Below are positions 1 to 8,987 of a stretch of 47,708 nucleotides of DNA, piece by piece. This stretch comes from Flavobacterium sp. (GTDB lineage Bacteria > Bacteroidota > Bacteroidia > Flavobacteriales > Flavobacteriaceae). The notes under the pieces were generated by a model. That model had not been told where the DNA came from and ran no database searches. It saw only the letters and a list, made by a program, of their open reading frames with translations. Position 1 is the first letter of the stretch. Each line of letters opens with the position of its first letter. A program made the position numbers and the translations under genes. Where the stretch lies: the NCBI GenBank assembly GCA_017984835.1, contig JAGNYR010000007.1, positions 1-47,708 of the forward strand, written 5' to 3'.

Positions 1-485
1 TATTTTCTTGTAAAAGCGACAAACAAGAAGAACCAGCTGCACCCAAAAAACCAACAGTTAAAGTAGCGTTAGATTTAGTAATTAAAAAAGATGATAGTTT
101 ACAAATTTTTTACATTCAGCACGGAGAAACTGAATACAATGGAGCTTTGACTGTTTGGGCACCGGTAAAAGGAAGTGATGAACCTCAAGAAGTGTTGTTT
201 GACTTACCTGAAGATGTGTTACCAACAAAACTAAGAATAGATCTTTCAAAGAACAAAGAACAAGACCCAATCGAAGTTAAAAAATTTACAATCAAGTATA
301 AAGAAAGAGCTTTTCAAGTAAAAGACACAATGTTCTATCAATATTTTATTCCAAACGAGCAAGTTGAATGGGATAGAAAAAAAGCGGTTGCTACCTTCAA
401 AAAAGGCGAAAAAAATTATGATCCTCAATTTGGTAGCCGTGAAGTAATGGATATAGAATTATTAAAAGTTACAGGGTCTAAATAA
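1..485 (+). CDS. Lipoprotein of unknown function, 5' end missing
   Basis: The reading frame is already open at base 3 and begins with Phe-Ser-Cys-Lys-Ser-Asp, which looks like the end of a lipobox; the signal peptide lies outside the window. The lipid-bearing Cys would be encoded at 9-11. The mature part is about 158 residues, charged, with no membrane segment, and rich in alternating hydrophobic residues, which suggests a beta-rich fold. An in-frame TTG at 147 is internal, because coding sequence continues upstream of it. The next gene starts 26 bases downstream on the same strand, so the two may be co-transcribed. I do not recognise the family. A role in the envelope is inferred only from the lipobox. 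Confidence 0.75.
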   Translation, partial: FSCKSDKQEEPAAPKKPTVKVALDLVIKKDDSLQIFYIQHGETEYNGALTVWAPVKGSDEPQEVLFDLPEDVLPTKLRIDLSKNKEQDPIEVKKFTIKYKERAFQVKDTMFYQYFIPNEQVEWDRKKAVATFKKGEKNYDPQFGSREVMDIELLKVTGSK

Positions 486-511
486 ATATCAAATTAAAGG
501 TATTTATTCCT

Positions 512-1636
512 ATGAAAATTAATAAAAGTATTGTAATTGTTACCCAAACCAATCCGCTTGATAAAGTTTCTTGGTCTGGGATCCATTTTCAAATGTACCG
601 AAGCCTATCGGAATCATTTGAGGTTGTTGAGGTTGCAGGACCCATAAACCAATGGATTGTAAAACCATTCGGGATTATAAATAAAATTACACGCTTTTTT
701 TTTAACAAAGGATATAATCATCAAAACTCTATAGTCGTTAGTTATATTTTGTCAAAGATATTTGAAAAACGATTAAAAGATAAAAAATATGATTATATCC
801 TTGCTCCTGCAGCATCTACAGAAATAGCATATTTAAAGACCTCAATTCCTATTATTTATTACACCGATTCCTCTTTTGGACAGTTGAATGAATATTATGA
901 ATCGTTTTCAAATTTGTTTCATTTCTCGGCTAAAGAATCAAATTACATAGAACAGAAAGCACTGTTAAAAGCAACTTATTATGCCTATCCATCCGAATGG
1001 GCAAAAAAATACGTGCAAGATAATTATCAATTGAATGCCATACCAATGGTAATTCCGATGGGCGCTAATATTGATGATGATCAAATAAAATACGTGCCCA
1101 AGAAAATCCATAAGGACGCAGAAATCAACCTTTTGTTTTTGGGAGTTGAGTGGTTTCGAAAAGGGGGAGATAAGGTTTTTGAAACCTTTTTGCTTTTATC
1201 AGCACAATACAATGTGAACTTGACCGTTTGCGGATGCATTCCTCCGGTTACACATCCAAAAATGAACGTGATTCCATTTTTGAATAAGAATGATGTCTCA
1301 CAAATGAAAAGTTTTACAAGCTTGTTTCAAAAAACGCATTTGCTTTTTTTACCAAGCAAAGCAGAATGTTTTGGTATAGTATTTTGTGAAGCAAGTGCTT
1401 TTGGAATTCCCAGCATTACAACCAACACGGGCGGAATACCCAATGCGGTGGTTGATGGAGAAAACGGATATTGTTTGGATGTAAATGCAACGCCATCGGA
1501 TTACTTTCATACGATTCGTCAGTTGATTGAAAACCCTTCTCACTACCAAAACATGAGTGAGTCAGCAAGAGCCTTGTATTTGTCCACATTGAATTGGAAT
1601 CATTGGGCCCAATCAATTGCGGAGATGGTAAAGTAA
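512..1636 (+). CDS. Glycosyltransferase family 4 protein
   Basis: This 374-residue protein is a GT-B fold glycosyltransferase that would transfer a sugar from a nucleotide sugar to a growing lipid-linked glycan on the cytoplasmic face of the inner membrane. The C-terminal half has the GT4 signature: LLFLPSKAECFG followed by the Glu-x7-Glu pair (E285 and E293), then a TNTGGIPNAV loop that binds the donor. A phosphate-binding stretch is suggested by LFLGVEWFRKGGD near residue 210. There is no signal peptide. It opens the polysaccharide locus and is followed by a 244-base gap before the flippase gene. The donor and acceptor sugars cannot be read from sequence. Confidence 0.9.
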   Translation: MKINKSIVIVTQTNPLDKVSWSGIHFQMYRSLSESFEVVEVAGPINQWIVKPFGIINKITRFFFNKGYNHQNSIVVSYILSKIFEKRLKDKKYDYILAPAASTEIAYLKTSIPIIYYTDSSFGQLNEYYESFSNLFHFSAKESNYIEQKALLKATYYAYPSEWAKKYVQDNYQLNAIPMVIPMGANIDDDQIKYVPKKIHKDAEINLLFLGVEWFRKGGDKVFETFLLLSAQYNVNLTVCGCIPPVTHPKMNVIPFLNKNDVSQMKSFTSLFQKTHLLFLPSKAECFGIVFCEASAFGIPSITTNTGGIPNAVVDGENGYCLDVNATPSDYFHTIRQLIENPSHYQNMSESARALYLSTLNWNHWAQSIAEMVK

Positions 1637-1880
1637 TCATAAAGAGAACGTACATTAAAATTATATAACCCCTTTTGATTTATCAAATGATAATGAAAGA
1701 TAATAAGTTTACATCATATTTAGAACTTGCGACAAAGTAAATGCTGTTCATGGATGATCTCCCTGGGCTATCGGATTGAATAAAAAACCCTTAATAAATT
1801 TGTGTTTATAAGTTTGGTTCATGCAGACTGAAACCATGATGTTGTTTGTAAAATTTGAACAATCGGAAAAAATAAAATAA
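1637..1880. other. Intergenic region without a recognisable gene
   Basis: This 244-base stretch is the longest gene-free region in the window. Its middle part (about 1740-1780) is less AT-rich than the flanks, but all frames are short and I recognise no protein remnant. The only interpretable element is a promoter-like TTG/TAnnTTTG pair at 1776-1802, described separately. It may be the scar of a lost gene between the glycosyltransferase and the flippase. Confidence 0.5.
1776..1802 (+). promoter_or_regulatory. Candidate promoter for the flippase-led part of the polysaccharide locus
   Basis: TTG at 1776-1778 is followed after 16 bases by TAAATTTG (1795-1802), matching the Bacteroidota -33/-7 pattern TTG...TAnnTTTG with a slightly short spacer. 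Transcription would start near 1808 and leave a leader of about 70 bases before the flippase ATG at 1881. Confidence 0.4.
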
Positions 1881-3158
1881 ATGATTGCCATAAAAAAACT
1901 ATATAGCCAAGTCCACTACCTTTTTTTTAACAAAGGCGGTTATACATTATTGTATAGAATGTTGGGTATGGGGATGAGTTTTTTATCATTAACCTTTATT
2001 TCCAATCAATTTGGGGGAGATGATTTCGGATTGTTTTCACTCTCATTAACCCTTCTTCAAATCGCCACCATGTTTTTTTCATTAGGACTCCCTTCGGCAT
2101 TCATCGCCTTCACTGGAGGCTTCTCATCGCTCGAAGAAAACAAAGGTTTACTCATCAAGTCCTACAAAATCATACTGATAACAGCTATTTTACCACTCAT
2201 GCTTCTTTATTTTCAGAGCGAGTATGTCGCTGGGTTGTTTCTTAAACCCCATTTGGATTTTTATATTAAAACAGCTGCATTTGGAATATTAATTCAAGTA
2301 TTATTTGAATTAAACATCAATTATTTTCTATCAATACACAGACAGGATTTATATTCTGTATTTTATTTTTTGTTGCCCAACACCCTTTTTATCGGAATCC
2401 TTTTTCTTTTTAAAAAGTTGAATTTACCCCACAATTACTGTATGGTGGCTTATGTTGTTACTTATTTATTGGTGCTATTAGGTTCCTCCGCTTTTGTTTT
2501 TTCACAAGGTAAAGTCAGCAAGATTGCAGTTTCTACCAAAGAGTTTTTGAATAAATCGGTTCCGATGATGATGAGTGGATTTTTCTTGATTTTATTGAAT
2601 TGGACAGATATATTAATGCTTGGAAAACTTGAAACTGAAGAAAACATAGGCATTTATAATGCCGCTTTTAAAGTAGGTTATTTGGCCTTGTTTTTTGTGA
2701 CGATGATGAATTCTTTTGTAGTGCCTAAAATATCCGAATACCATCACCAAAATGATTATTTGCGCATGAAAACATTCGTTCGCAAAGCAACCCGAATGGT
2801 CATTGTTCTCACCTTGCCTGTTGCGTTAGTCATTCTTTTGTTTAGCCAATATATATTGAGCTATTTTGGAACCGGGTTTGAGGCAGGCGCCCTTTCATTG
2901 CAACTCATTACTTTAGGCGCTTTGTTTAATGCCATGACTGGGAATGTAGATCAATTATTAAACATGACCAATCACCAAAAATTGGTTAGAAACATTATGT
3001 TTATAGGCTTTTTGATAAATATTGTTGGAAATTTACTATTAATACCTAGATTTGGTTATCTTGGTGCCGCAATCAGCAGTTTGGTTGTGAATGTTATTGT
3101 AAACAGTATTTTTGTTTTGGTTATAAAAAAGAAATTAGGGTTTTATACCTTTATATAA
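1881..3158 (+). CDS. Wzx-type polysaccharide flippase (MOP superfamily)
   Basis: This 425-residue protein is made almost entirely of hydrophobic segments, about 12 transmembrane helices, as expected for the MOP exporter family that moves undecaprenyl-linked oligosaccharide across the inner membrane. The N-terminal part (GGYTLLYRMLGMGMSFLS, then FGLFSLSLTLLQIATM) and the middle motif MMMSGFFLILLNWTDILMLG resemble O-antigen/teichoic acid flippases. It ends in a Lys-rich cytoplasmic tail. Only one base separates it from the GT2 gene, so both are probably translated from one message. A second, unrelated-looking flippase gene lies at 27126. Substrate specificity is unknown. Confidence 0.88.
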   Translation: MIAIKKLYSQVHYLFFNKGGYTLLYRMLGMGMSFLSLTFISNQFGGDDFGLFSLSLTLLQIATMFFSLGLPSAFIAFTGGFSSLEENKGLLIKSYKIILITAILPLMLLYFQSEYVAGLFLKPHLDFYIKTAAFGILIQVLFELNINYFLSIHRQDLYSVFYFLLPNTLFIGILFLFKKLNLPHNYCMVAYVVTYLLVLLGSSAFVFSQGKVSKIAVSTKEFLNKSVPMMMSGFFLILLNWTDILMLGKLETEENIGIYNAAFKVGYLALFFVTMMNSFVVPKISEYHHQNDYLRMKTFVRKATRMVIVLTLPVALVILLFSQYILSYFGTGFEAGALSLQLITLGALFNAMTGNVDQLLNMTNHQKLVRNIMFIGFLINIVGNLLLIPRFGYLGAAISSLVVNVIVNSIFVLVIKKKLGFYTFI

Positions 3159-3159
3159 A

Positions 3160-3960
3160 ATGAACATACAACTTTCGGTTATTATTGTCAATTATAATGG
3201 CTTGCGTTTTTTAGACGACTGCTTCCAAAGTCTGTACGATAAATTAAGTTCGCTTACCTATGAAATTATTGTATTGGATAATCATTCGACAGATGAAAGT
3301 TGTTCCTATATAAAAAGCCATCATCCAAACGTTCGGTTGATTGAATCCAAAATAAATTATGGATTTGGCCGTGGCAATAATGAGGCGGTAAAACACGCAA
3401 TGGGCGATACTATTTTACTCCTAAACAATGATACGATATTATTGGACTCGATTGACGAGCTGATTCTTGAGTTAGATCAAGAGCCTTCCATTGGTGCAAT
3501 AGGGATAAATATGGTTGACGCCAAACATCAATTTTTACCTTCTTTTGGAAACTTTCCCAACATGTGGAATATGTTTTATATGAAGAAAATACAAAACATG
3601 TGTCAAGATTTAAAAACGGGAAATTTTTCACTAGAAAGTTATGCCGTAGATTGGATAAGCGGTTCGTTTATGTTAATGAAACGAAAAATTTATGAGGAAT
3701 TAGAAGGATTTGATGAAGATTATTTTATGTATGTGGAGGATGTTGATTTCTGTAAAAAAATGGAGAAGAAAGGATTAAAAAGAATTTTTATACCTAAATT
3801 CAATTATGTTCACTTTGTAGGCTTTTCTAAAGCTAGAAACCCACTATTAATAAAAGGATATGAATTATTTATCAGCAAACATTTAAAAGGTTTTGATAAA
3901 TTAAAATGTTTATTTTCGTTAAAAATTAATAAAGTTGTCAAATTAGTAAAAAACAAATAA
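3160..3960 (+). CDS. Glycosyltransferase family 2 protein, rhamnosyltransferase-like
   Basis: This 266-residue protein has a GT-A fold. The N-terminus LSVIIVNYNGLRFLDDC is the classic GT2 nucleotide-binding start, followed by IIVLDNHSTDES, and by LLLNNDT, where the NND replaces the canonical DxD metal site as in many WbbL-like rhamnosyltransferases. The C-terminal half has WISGSFMLMKR and YFMYVEDVDFCKK, which hold the likely catalytic acidic residues. It lacks membrane helices. The gene follows the flippase by one base. Rhamnose as the donor sugar is only a family-level guess. Confidence 0.9.
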   Translation: MNIQLSVIIVNYNGLRFLDDCFQSLYDKLSSLTYEIIVLDNHSTDESCSYIKSHHPNVRLIESKINYGFGRGNNEAVKHAMGDTILLLNNDTILLDSIDELILELDQEPSIGAIGINMVDAKHQFLPSFGNFPNMWNMFYMKKIQNMCQDLKTGNFSLESYAVDWISGSFMLMKRKIYEELEGFDEDYFMYVEDVDFCKKMEKKGLKRIFIPKFNYVHFVGFSKARNPLLIKGYELFISKHLKGFDKLKCLFSLKINKVVKLVKNK

Positions 3961-3998
3961 GTTTAATACTAGATTTATTAAATATAATATATACGTTA

Positions 3999-5243
3999 AT
4001 GAAAATAAGTACATCAAAATTTTATGTTTACCTGTTGTTACTTGTCATTTTTTTACAATTGTATTTGCCTTCGTTTAAGTTAAACGTAATCATTCAGCTT
4101 ATTGTTTTGATTTTTATTGCTTTAACCAATAATTTTATTCTCACAAAGAAATTTATTAAAGAAATAATTCCGCTTGTTATTGTATTTTTCATTGGTTTTC
4201 TGGGATTGTTTTTGTTTCAAAATAAACTTTACAATACATTTAAAGACCTTTCCCATTTTATAAAACCCCTTTCCGGAATTTTTGTTGGGTATCTTTTGGC
4301 ACGAAAGATCAATGACTTTTCAGTTTTTATTAGAGGAATTGTTTTTTTGGGTGTTTTTTCTGCTTGTATTCACTTTGTCACGATATTGTTTTTTAGTGGT
4401 TTGGATACGGTATCTCAAATTAGAGAATTTGGAAAGGATAATTTTTTAGAACTGTTTGCCTTGTTTTTTCTCATTTATTATGAAAAGTTCCAACACAAAA
4501 AATTATTTTTCAACAAGTTAAATCACAACATAGTGGTGGTGGTTTTGGTACTTTCGTGTTTGTTGTATTTATCACGAACGATGATGGTGGTGACACTTGT
4601 ATTGTTATTTTCAATTTATAATTATACCAAAATCACAAAAAAAACAATTCAACTATTTGTCACCTTATGTATAGCTGTTGTTTTGTTTTACAGTTATTTA
4701 TTTTCTGTTAAAATTGATAGAAACGGAACCGGAATCGAACCGTTCTTGTACAAAGTAAAAATAGCACCCGAAGAAATTTTCACAGCAAAAATTGATCGTG
4801 AAAACCACAAGGATTTATGGGATCATTGGCGTGGATATGAAGCAAAAAGAGCCTTTGCATTAATGGAAAAAAACCCTTCCAGTTATGTTTTTGGTACAGG
4901 CTATGGTTCCTTGGTTAACCTTAAGTTTTACGCCCCTCTATCTGGAGACAAAAAAGGGATGAAATACATTTCAGATTTGCACAATGGCTATATTTATATT
5001 TTTTACAAAACCGGTATAATAAGTTTGTTTATTTATTTGTTTTTTTTGTTCAAACTATATAAAAGAGCCTACCTTAAGTCAACATATAGTACAGCGTTTA
5101 TTTCAGCTTTCGGAATAATTTATTTATTCTCAACATTAACTATCACAGGTGTCTATAATTCAAGAGATATTATTATTATTTTACTTGGGGCTTTTTTGTT
5201 TTTTGAATCAAATAATATAAATAACGTGCCAGACCGAAAATAA
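3999..5243 (+). CDS. O-antigen polymerase/ligase-like membrane protein (first of two)
   Basis: This 414-residue integral membrane protein has about 10-12 hydrophobic helices and one large periplasmic loop (about residues 245-330), the layout of Wzy polymerases and WaaL-type ligases. The loop ends with DLHNGYIYIFYKTGII, similar to the His-Asn motif and the Gly-containing helix start of the O-antigen ligase family. Wzy would join repeat units in the periplasm; WaaL would move the finished chain to an acceptor. Sequence alone does not decide between them, and a second protein of this type is encoded at 7653. It is AT-rich and starts 38 bases after the GT2 gene. Confidence 0.8.
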   Translation: MKISTSKFYVYLLLLVIFLQLYLPSFKLNVIIQLIVLIFIALTNNFILTKKFIKEIIPLVIVFFIGFLGLFLFQNKLYNTFKDLSHFIKPLSGIFVGYLLARKINDFSVFIRGIVFLGVFSACIHFVTILFFSGLDTVSQIREFGKDNFLELFALFFLIYYEKFQHKKLFFNKLNHNIVVVVLVLSCLLYLSRTMMVVTLVLLFSIYNYTKITKKTIQLFVTLCIAVVLFYSYLFSVKIDRNGTGIEPFLYKVKIAPEEIFTAKIDRENHKDLWDHWRGYEAKRAFALMEKNPSSYVFGTGYGSLVNLKFYAPLSGDKKGMKYISDLHNGYIYIFYKTGIISLFIYLFFLFKLYKRAYLKSTYSTAFISAFGIIYLFSTLTITGVYNSRDIIIILLGAFLFFESNNINNVPDRK

Positions 5244-5414
5244 TGTAAACCTTATATTTTATATCAGTAGTTTTATTTCTATTGTTGGAAACTTCTATAT
5301 AATTTCTTCTTTAATAATTACATGAATATAAAATTCTATTAATATTATAATATTAAGCGAATTATTAAGATATCATTACTATATTGCTATTAATTAGCCA
5401 TTAAACCATCAATA
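5244..5414. other. AT-rich spacer with an 18-base palindrome
   Basis: The 171 bases before the next glycosyltransferase gene are very AT-rich. They contain the perfect palindrome TTAATATTATAATATTAA at 5339-5356. No promoter of TAnnTTTG type is visible. In such AT-rich DNA a palindrome of this composition may be fortuitous. Confidence 0.4.
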
Positions 5415-6560
5415 ATGAAGAATGTTCTATTTATTCATCAATCTTCAGAACTTTACGGCTCTGACAAGACATTGTTACTATTATTAAAGTCAATTGATAA
5501 GCAAAAGTTTTTTTGCACTGTTGTATTACCAACTCAAGGTCCATTAAAAGAAGAGCTTGACCTCATAGGAATTAAAGTTATCATTTCGCCCGTTTTAAAA
5601 TTACATCGAAACATTTTCCGTTTAAAACATGCTATACTTTTTTTTAAAGATTTTTTTTCATCCCTTTCATCCCTAAAAAAACTTCATAATGAGGATAAGT
5701 TTGACTTGGTTTACTCTAATACTTTAGCTGTATTATCCGGTGCATTTTTTGCAAAACAAAATAAAATCAAACACATTTGGCACGTCCATGAAATTATAGA
5801 GCATCCTAAATTAATAGCTTGGATTTATCCTAAATTATTAAATTATTTTTCAAACGTAATTATTTGTAATTCTGAAGCTACAAAAAAAAATATTGTTTCA
5901 AGAGAAAAAAATAATTCCCAAAAAACAGTCGTTATTTACAATGGTATTGATAATTATGGATGCGAAGAACAATCTAATATTTATAATAGCGATTTTTTAT
6001 ATTTAGAAAACGATATTGTAATTACATTAGTTGGTAGAATTAATAAAATAAAAGGACATAACTGGTTATTAAAAACTTTTAATGAATATTTTAAACAATT
6101 TAAAAATGTAAAAATTTTAATTGTTGGTTCTCCTGTGAAAAGTCAAGAATTTTATCTTCACAATCTCGAAAAATATATAGTTTCAAACAATTTGACCGAA
6201 ACCGTCAAAATAATTCCATTTACAACCAATTTAAAAGCAATATGGAATATTACTGACATTGCAGTAATGCCTTCTACTGAAAAAGAATCATTTGGTTTAG
6301 TTGCATTAGAGGCTATGCTGGCAAAAAAACCAGTGGTTGCTTCAAATCATGGAGGATTAACAGAAATTGTTGTGGATAGCAAAACAGGTTTTCTAGTTGA
6401 ACCAAATAATATAGTTGATCTAAAAGAAGCGCTAGAAAAATTAATTAATAATCCTGAACTAAGAAGTGATTTTGGAGAAAATGGGTTTAAAAGAGCTGTA
6501 GAAAATTTTAGTGTTCAAAATTATGTGTCTAAAATAGAAGATATTCTACAAAATAATTAA
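5415..6560 (+). CDS. Glycosyltransferase family 4 protein, very AT-rich
   Basis: This 381-residue GT-B protein carries the N-terminal GT4 start FIHQSSELYGSDKTLL, a His motif WHVHEIIEH in the acceptor domain, the donor-domain start LVGRINKIKGHNWLL, and the Glu-x7-Glu signature in KESFGLVALEAM (E291 and E299). It would add one sugar of the repeat unit at the cytoplasmic face of the membrane. Codon use is markedly richer in A and T than in the flanking genes, and it sits between two AT-rich gaps. This suggests that this gene was acquired separately from the rest of the locus. Donor and acceptor are unknown. Confidence 0.9.
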   Translation: MKNVLFIHQSSELYGSDKTLLLLLKSIDKQKFFCTVVLPTQGPLKEELDLIGIKVIISPVLKLHRNIFRLKHAILFFKDFFSSLSSLKKLHNEDKFDLVYSNTLAVLSGAFFAKQNKIKHIWHVHEIIEHPKLIAWIYPKLLNYFSNVIICNSEATKKNIVSREKNNSQKTVVIYNGIDNYGCEEQSNIYNSDFLYLENDIVITLVGRINKIKGHNWLLKTFNEYFKQFKNVKILIVGSPVKSQEFYLHNLEKYIVSNNLTETVKIIPFTTNLKAIWNITDIAVMPSTEKESFGLVALEAMLAKKPVVASNHGGLTEIVVDSKTGFLVEPNNIVDLKEALEKLINNPELRSDFGENGFKRAVENFSVQNYVSKIEDILQNN

Positions 6561-6604
6561 AATAATTTATATTTATATTATTTTTGCTCATCCAAACACG
6601 CCAT

Positions 6605-7711
6605 ATGAGAATAGGAATTTTAGGAACCCGCGGCATCCCCAATCAATATGGTGGTTTTGAACAATTTGCTGAATATTTTGCCGTTCACGCAGCTCATAAA
6701 GGGCATGAAGTCTTCGTTTACAATTCCCACAATCATACGTATCAAGAAAACACCTTTAACAAAGTAAACTTGATTCATTGTTATGATCCCGAAAAGAAAA
6801 TAGGCACTCCGGGTCAATTCATTTACGATCTAAATTGCATTTTAGATGCTCGAAAACGAAATTTTGACATCATTCTTCAATTAGGATATACAAGTAGTTC
6901 TGTTTGGTTTGGACTACATCCTAAAAAGCCTCTTGTGGTCACCAATATGGACGGTCTCGAATGGAAACGTTCAAAGTTTTCGAAAAGCGTCCAAAGATTT
7001 TTGAGTTATGCCGAAAAGCGAGCCGTACAGAAAAGCGATTATTTAATTTCAGATTCGATAGGTATCCAAAAATACATTTCTGATAAATACAATGCAGAAA
7101 GCCAATACATTGCTTACGGAGCCCACAATTTTGATTCGCCAGACGTTTCCATTTTGCAAAAATATGAAGTAGATAAAAACCAATACAACATGATTTTGGC
7201 TCGTTTTGAACCTGAAAACAATATTGAAATGGTGCTAGACGGAACCGTTTTGTCTGCTAATAAAACCCCGGTTTTGGTGATTGGTAACCACAACACAAAG
7301 TATGGATCCTACCTCAAGAACAAGTTTGCAAACCAGCCACACATTCGATTTATTGGCGCTGTCTATAACCTAAACGACCTGAACAACCTCCGCTATTTTT
7401 CCAACATCTATTTCCACGGGCATACCGTTGGCGGAACCAATCCCTCTTTACTAGAGGCCATGGCCTCTCAAGCTTTAATCGCAGCTCATGACAATGAATT
7501 TAACAAAGGAGTATTGAATGAGAACGCTTTTTATTTTAATTCGCCCAACGAAGTTGAAAAAATAATCAATACAATTAAAAAAAATGATAACTTGCAACTC
7601 GTACAAAATAATTTTGAGGCCATCGCATCAGATTTTAATTGGGAGAAAATAAATGAGCAATACTTACAATTTTTTAAATTCTGTTTGGAAAAACATCCTA
7701 ACAGAAAATAA
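6605..7711 (+). CDS. DUF1972-type glycosyltransferase
   Basis: This 368-residue protein begins MRIGILGTRGIPNQYGGFEQ, the hallmark of the DUF1972 domain found at the N-terminus of a rhamnosyltransferase-like subgroup of GT4 enzymes. Later motifs include VTNMDGLEWKRSKFS, DSIGIQKYI and HGHTVGGTNPSLLEAMA, the last being the donor-binding loop with the family Glu. I chose the ATG at 6605 over an in-frame TTG at 6584 because the family motif begins directly there. Its 3' end overlaps the next gene by 59 bases in another frame, indicating translational coupling. The sugar specificity is not known. Confidence 0.9.
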   Translation: MRIGILGTRGIPNQYGGFEQFAEYFAVHAAHKGHEVFVYNSHNHTYQENTFNKVNLIHCYDPEKKIGTPGQFIYDLNCILDARKRNFDIILQLGYTSSSVWFGLHPKKPLVVTNMDGLEWKRSKFSKSVQRFLSYAEKRAVQKSDYLISDSIGIQKYISDKYNAESQYIAYGAHNFDSPDVSILQKYEVDKNQYNMILARFEPENNIEMVLDGTVLSANKTPVLVIGNHNTKYGSYLKNKFANQPHIRFIGAVYNLNDLNNLRYFSNIYFHGHTVGGTNPSLLEAMASQALIAAHDNEFNKGVLNENAFYFNSPNEVEKIINTIKKNDNLQLVQNNFEAIASDFNWEKINEQYLQFFKFCLEKHPNRK

Positions 7712-8987
7712 CGAAAATAGATTTTTCATTCCTTTTTTAGCACTATTTGTTACCGTTCCCATGTTTATGGGGTTGAACAATGTAGCTCTTGGTTTGTTTG
7801 TTATAACTCTTATTATCTACAGGAAGCAACTTAAAGTTCAATTTTCAGCTCCACTTTTGTTACCCATTGCTTTGTTTTTATGGATGTGTGCTTCCTATTT
7901 TTGGTCGATTGATGCACCCCAAACCCTGCAGGCCATACCAAAAGAAATAGCGCTTTTTATTGTTCCTGTTATCTTTTTATTGATACCCAAATTTTCTTCA
8001 GATCAACAAAAGAAACTACTAGCCTTTTATAGCTATGCCATGGTGTTTTTTGTACTTGTTTTTCTTATTCGGGCATTGATTCGTTTTCTCATCCATCAGG
8101 AAACAAGTTACTTTTTTTATCATGGTCCAGATAATGAAACCGACACGGGATTGGTACCCAAACTTTTAAACGCAATTCATGTTTCTGTGTATGTTGCCGT
8201 GGCATTTTTTCATTTTTTCATCAAAGAAAAAAAATCAGTTTTGGACAGAATAATCGCAGCTTTACTCTTTTGTTTTGTGCTCCTATTATCTTCAAAAAAC
8301 ATCATTTTTATATTTATTATCTTACTATTAACACACGTTTTTTTCTATTCTAAAATTGCCAACAGAATGCGTTTGCGAAACATTGCACTTGTGCTTTTTA
8401 TTGCAGGTATCTTTTTATCAATCGGAAAAATTAGAGATCGTTTTTTAATAGAATTACAAACCAATACCAGCAAAAGTTTGGGCACTACCAATATTGTAGA
8501 TCAGCAAGCTGGGGTAAATTATATTAGCATTGCCGATGCGTGGACCAAAGAACGTTTTGAATATTCAGATTATTTTCCGGGAACGGCCTTACGAGTTTAT
8601 CAAATTCGATTGTTTACCGAATTTTTAGATGAAGAACCCATTTTTTGGAAAGGATTTGGACTCAATGCATCCAAAACGAAACTATTAGAAAAAGAAAAAA
8701 AGTACAACTTATATCCGGGCTATGGAACTTTTAATTTTCATAACCAATATGTGCAAAATTTCGCCGAGTTAGGATTTATTGGCTTCTTATTACTCGTGCT
8801 TTTATTGTTTTATACGACAAAGACGGCATTTCGCAGAAAAGATTTTATGGCAATTTCTTTCTCAATTCTAATGATAAGCTTATTTTTGACAGAATCATTT
8901 TTGTGGAGACAAAGAGGTGTTACTTTTTTCATCGTATTGTATTGCCTATTTATTCATAACCACAATCCAAATAAAATATCAAATTGA
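7653..8987 (+). CDS. O-antigen ligase/polymerase family protein (second of two)
   Basis: This 444-residue membrane protein has about 10-12 helices and a periplasmic loop ending in [18 protein letters not shown], the typical pattern of the O-antigen ligase (Wzy_C) family. It is closer to that family pattern than the protein encoded at 3999. It could be either the polymerase or the ligase. The ATG at 7653 lies within the preceding gene (59-base overlap); the next in-frame ATG (7761) would remove the first helix, so the upstream start is preferred. The stop codon overlaps the TTG start of the following epimerase gene. Confidence 0.85.
   Translation: MSNTYNFLNSVWKNILTENNENRFFIPFLALFVTVPMFMGLNNVALGLFVITLIIYRKQLKVQFSAPLLLPIALFLWMCASYFWSIDAPQTLQAIPKEIALFIVPVIFLLIPKFSSDQQKKLLAFYSYAMVFFVLVFLIRALIRFLIHQETSYFFYHGPDNETDTGLVPKLLNAIHVSVYVAVAFFHFFIKEKKSVLDRIIAALLFCFVLLLSSKNIIFIFIILLLTHVFFYSKIANRMRLRNIALVLFIAGIFLSIGKIRDRFLIELQTNTSKSLGTTNIVDQQAGVNYISIADAWTKERFEYSDYFPGTALRVYQIRLFTEFLDEEPIFWKGFGLNASKTKLLEKEKKYNLYPGYGTFNFHNQYVQNFAELGFIGFLLLVLLLFYTTKTAFRRKDFMAISFSILMISLFLTESFLWRQRGVTFFIVLYCLFIHNHNPNKISN

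Noticed and set aside
5339..5356. AT palindrome TTAATATTATAATATTAA as an operator
   Set aside because: The sequence is only A and T inside a very AT-rich gap, so a palindrome of this length is not strong evidence for a binding site.
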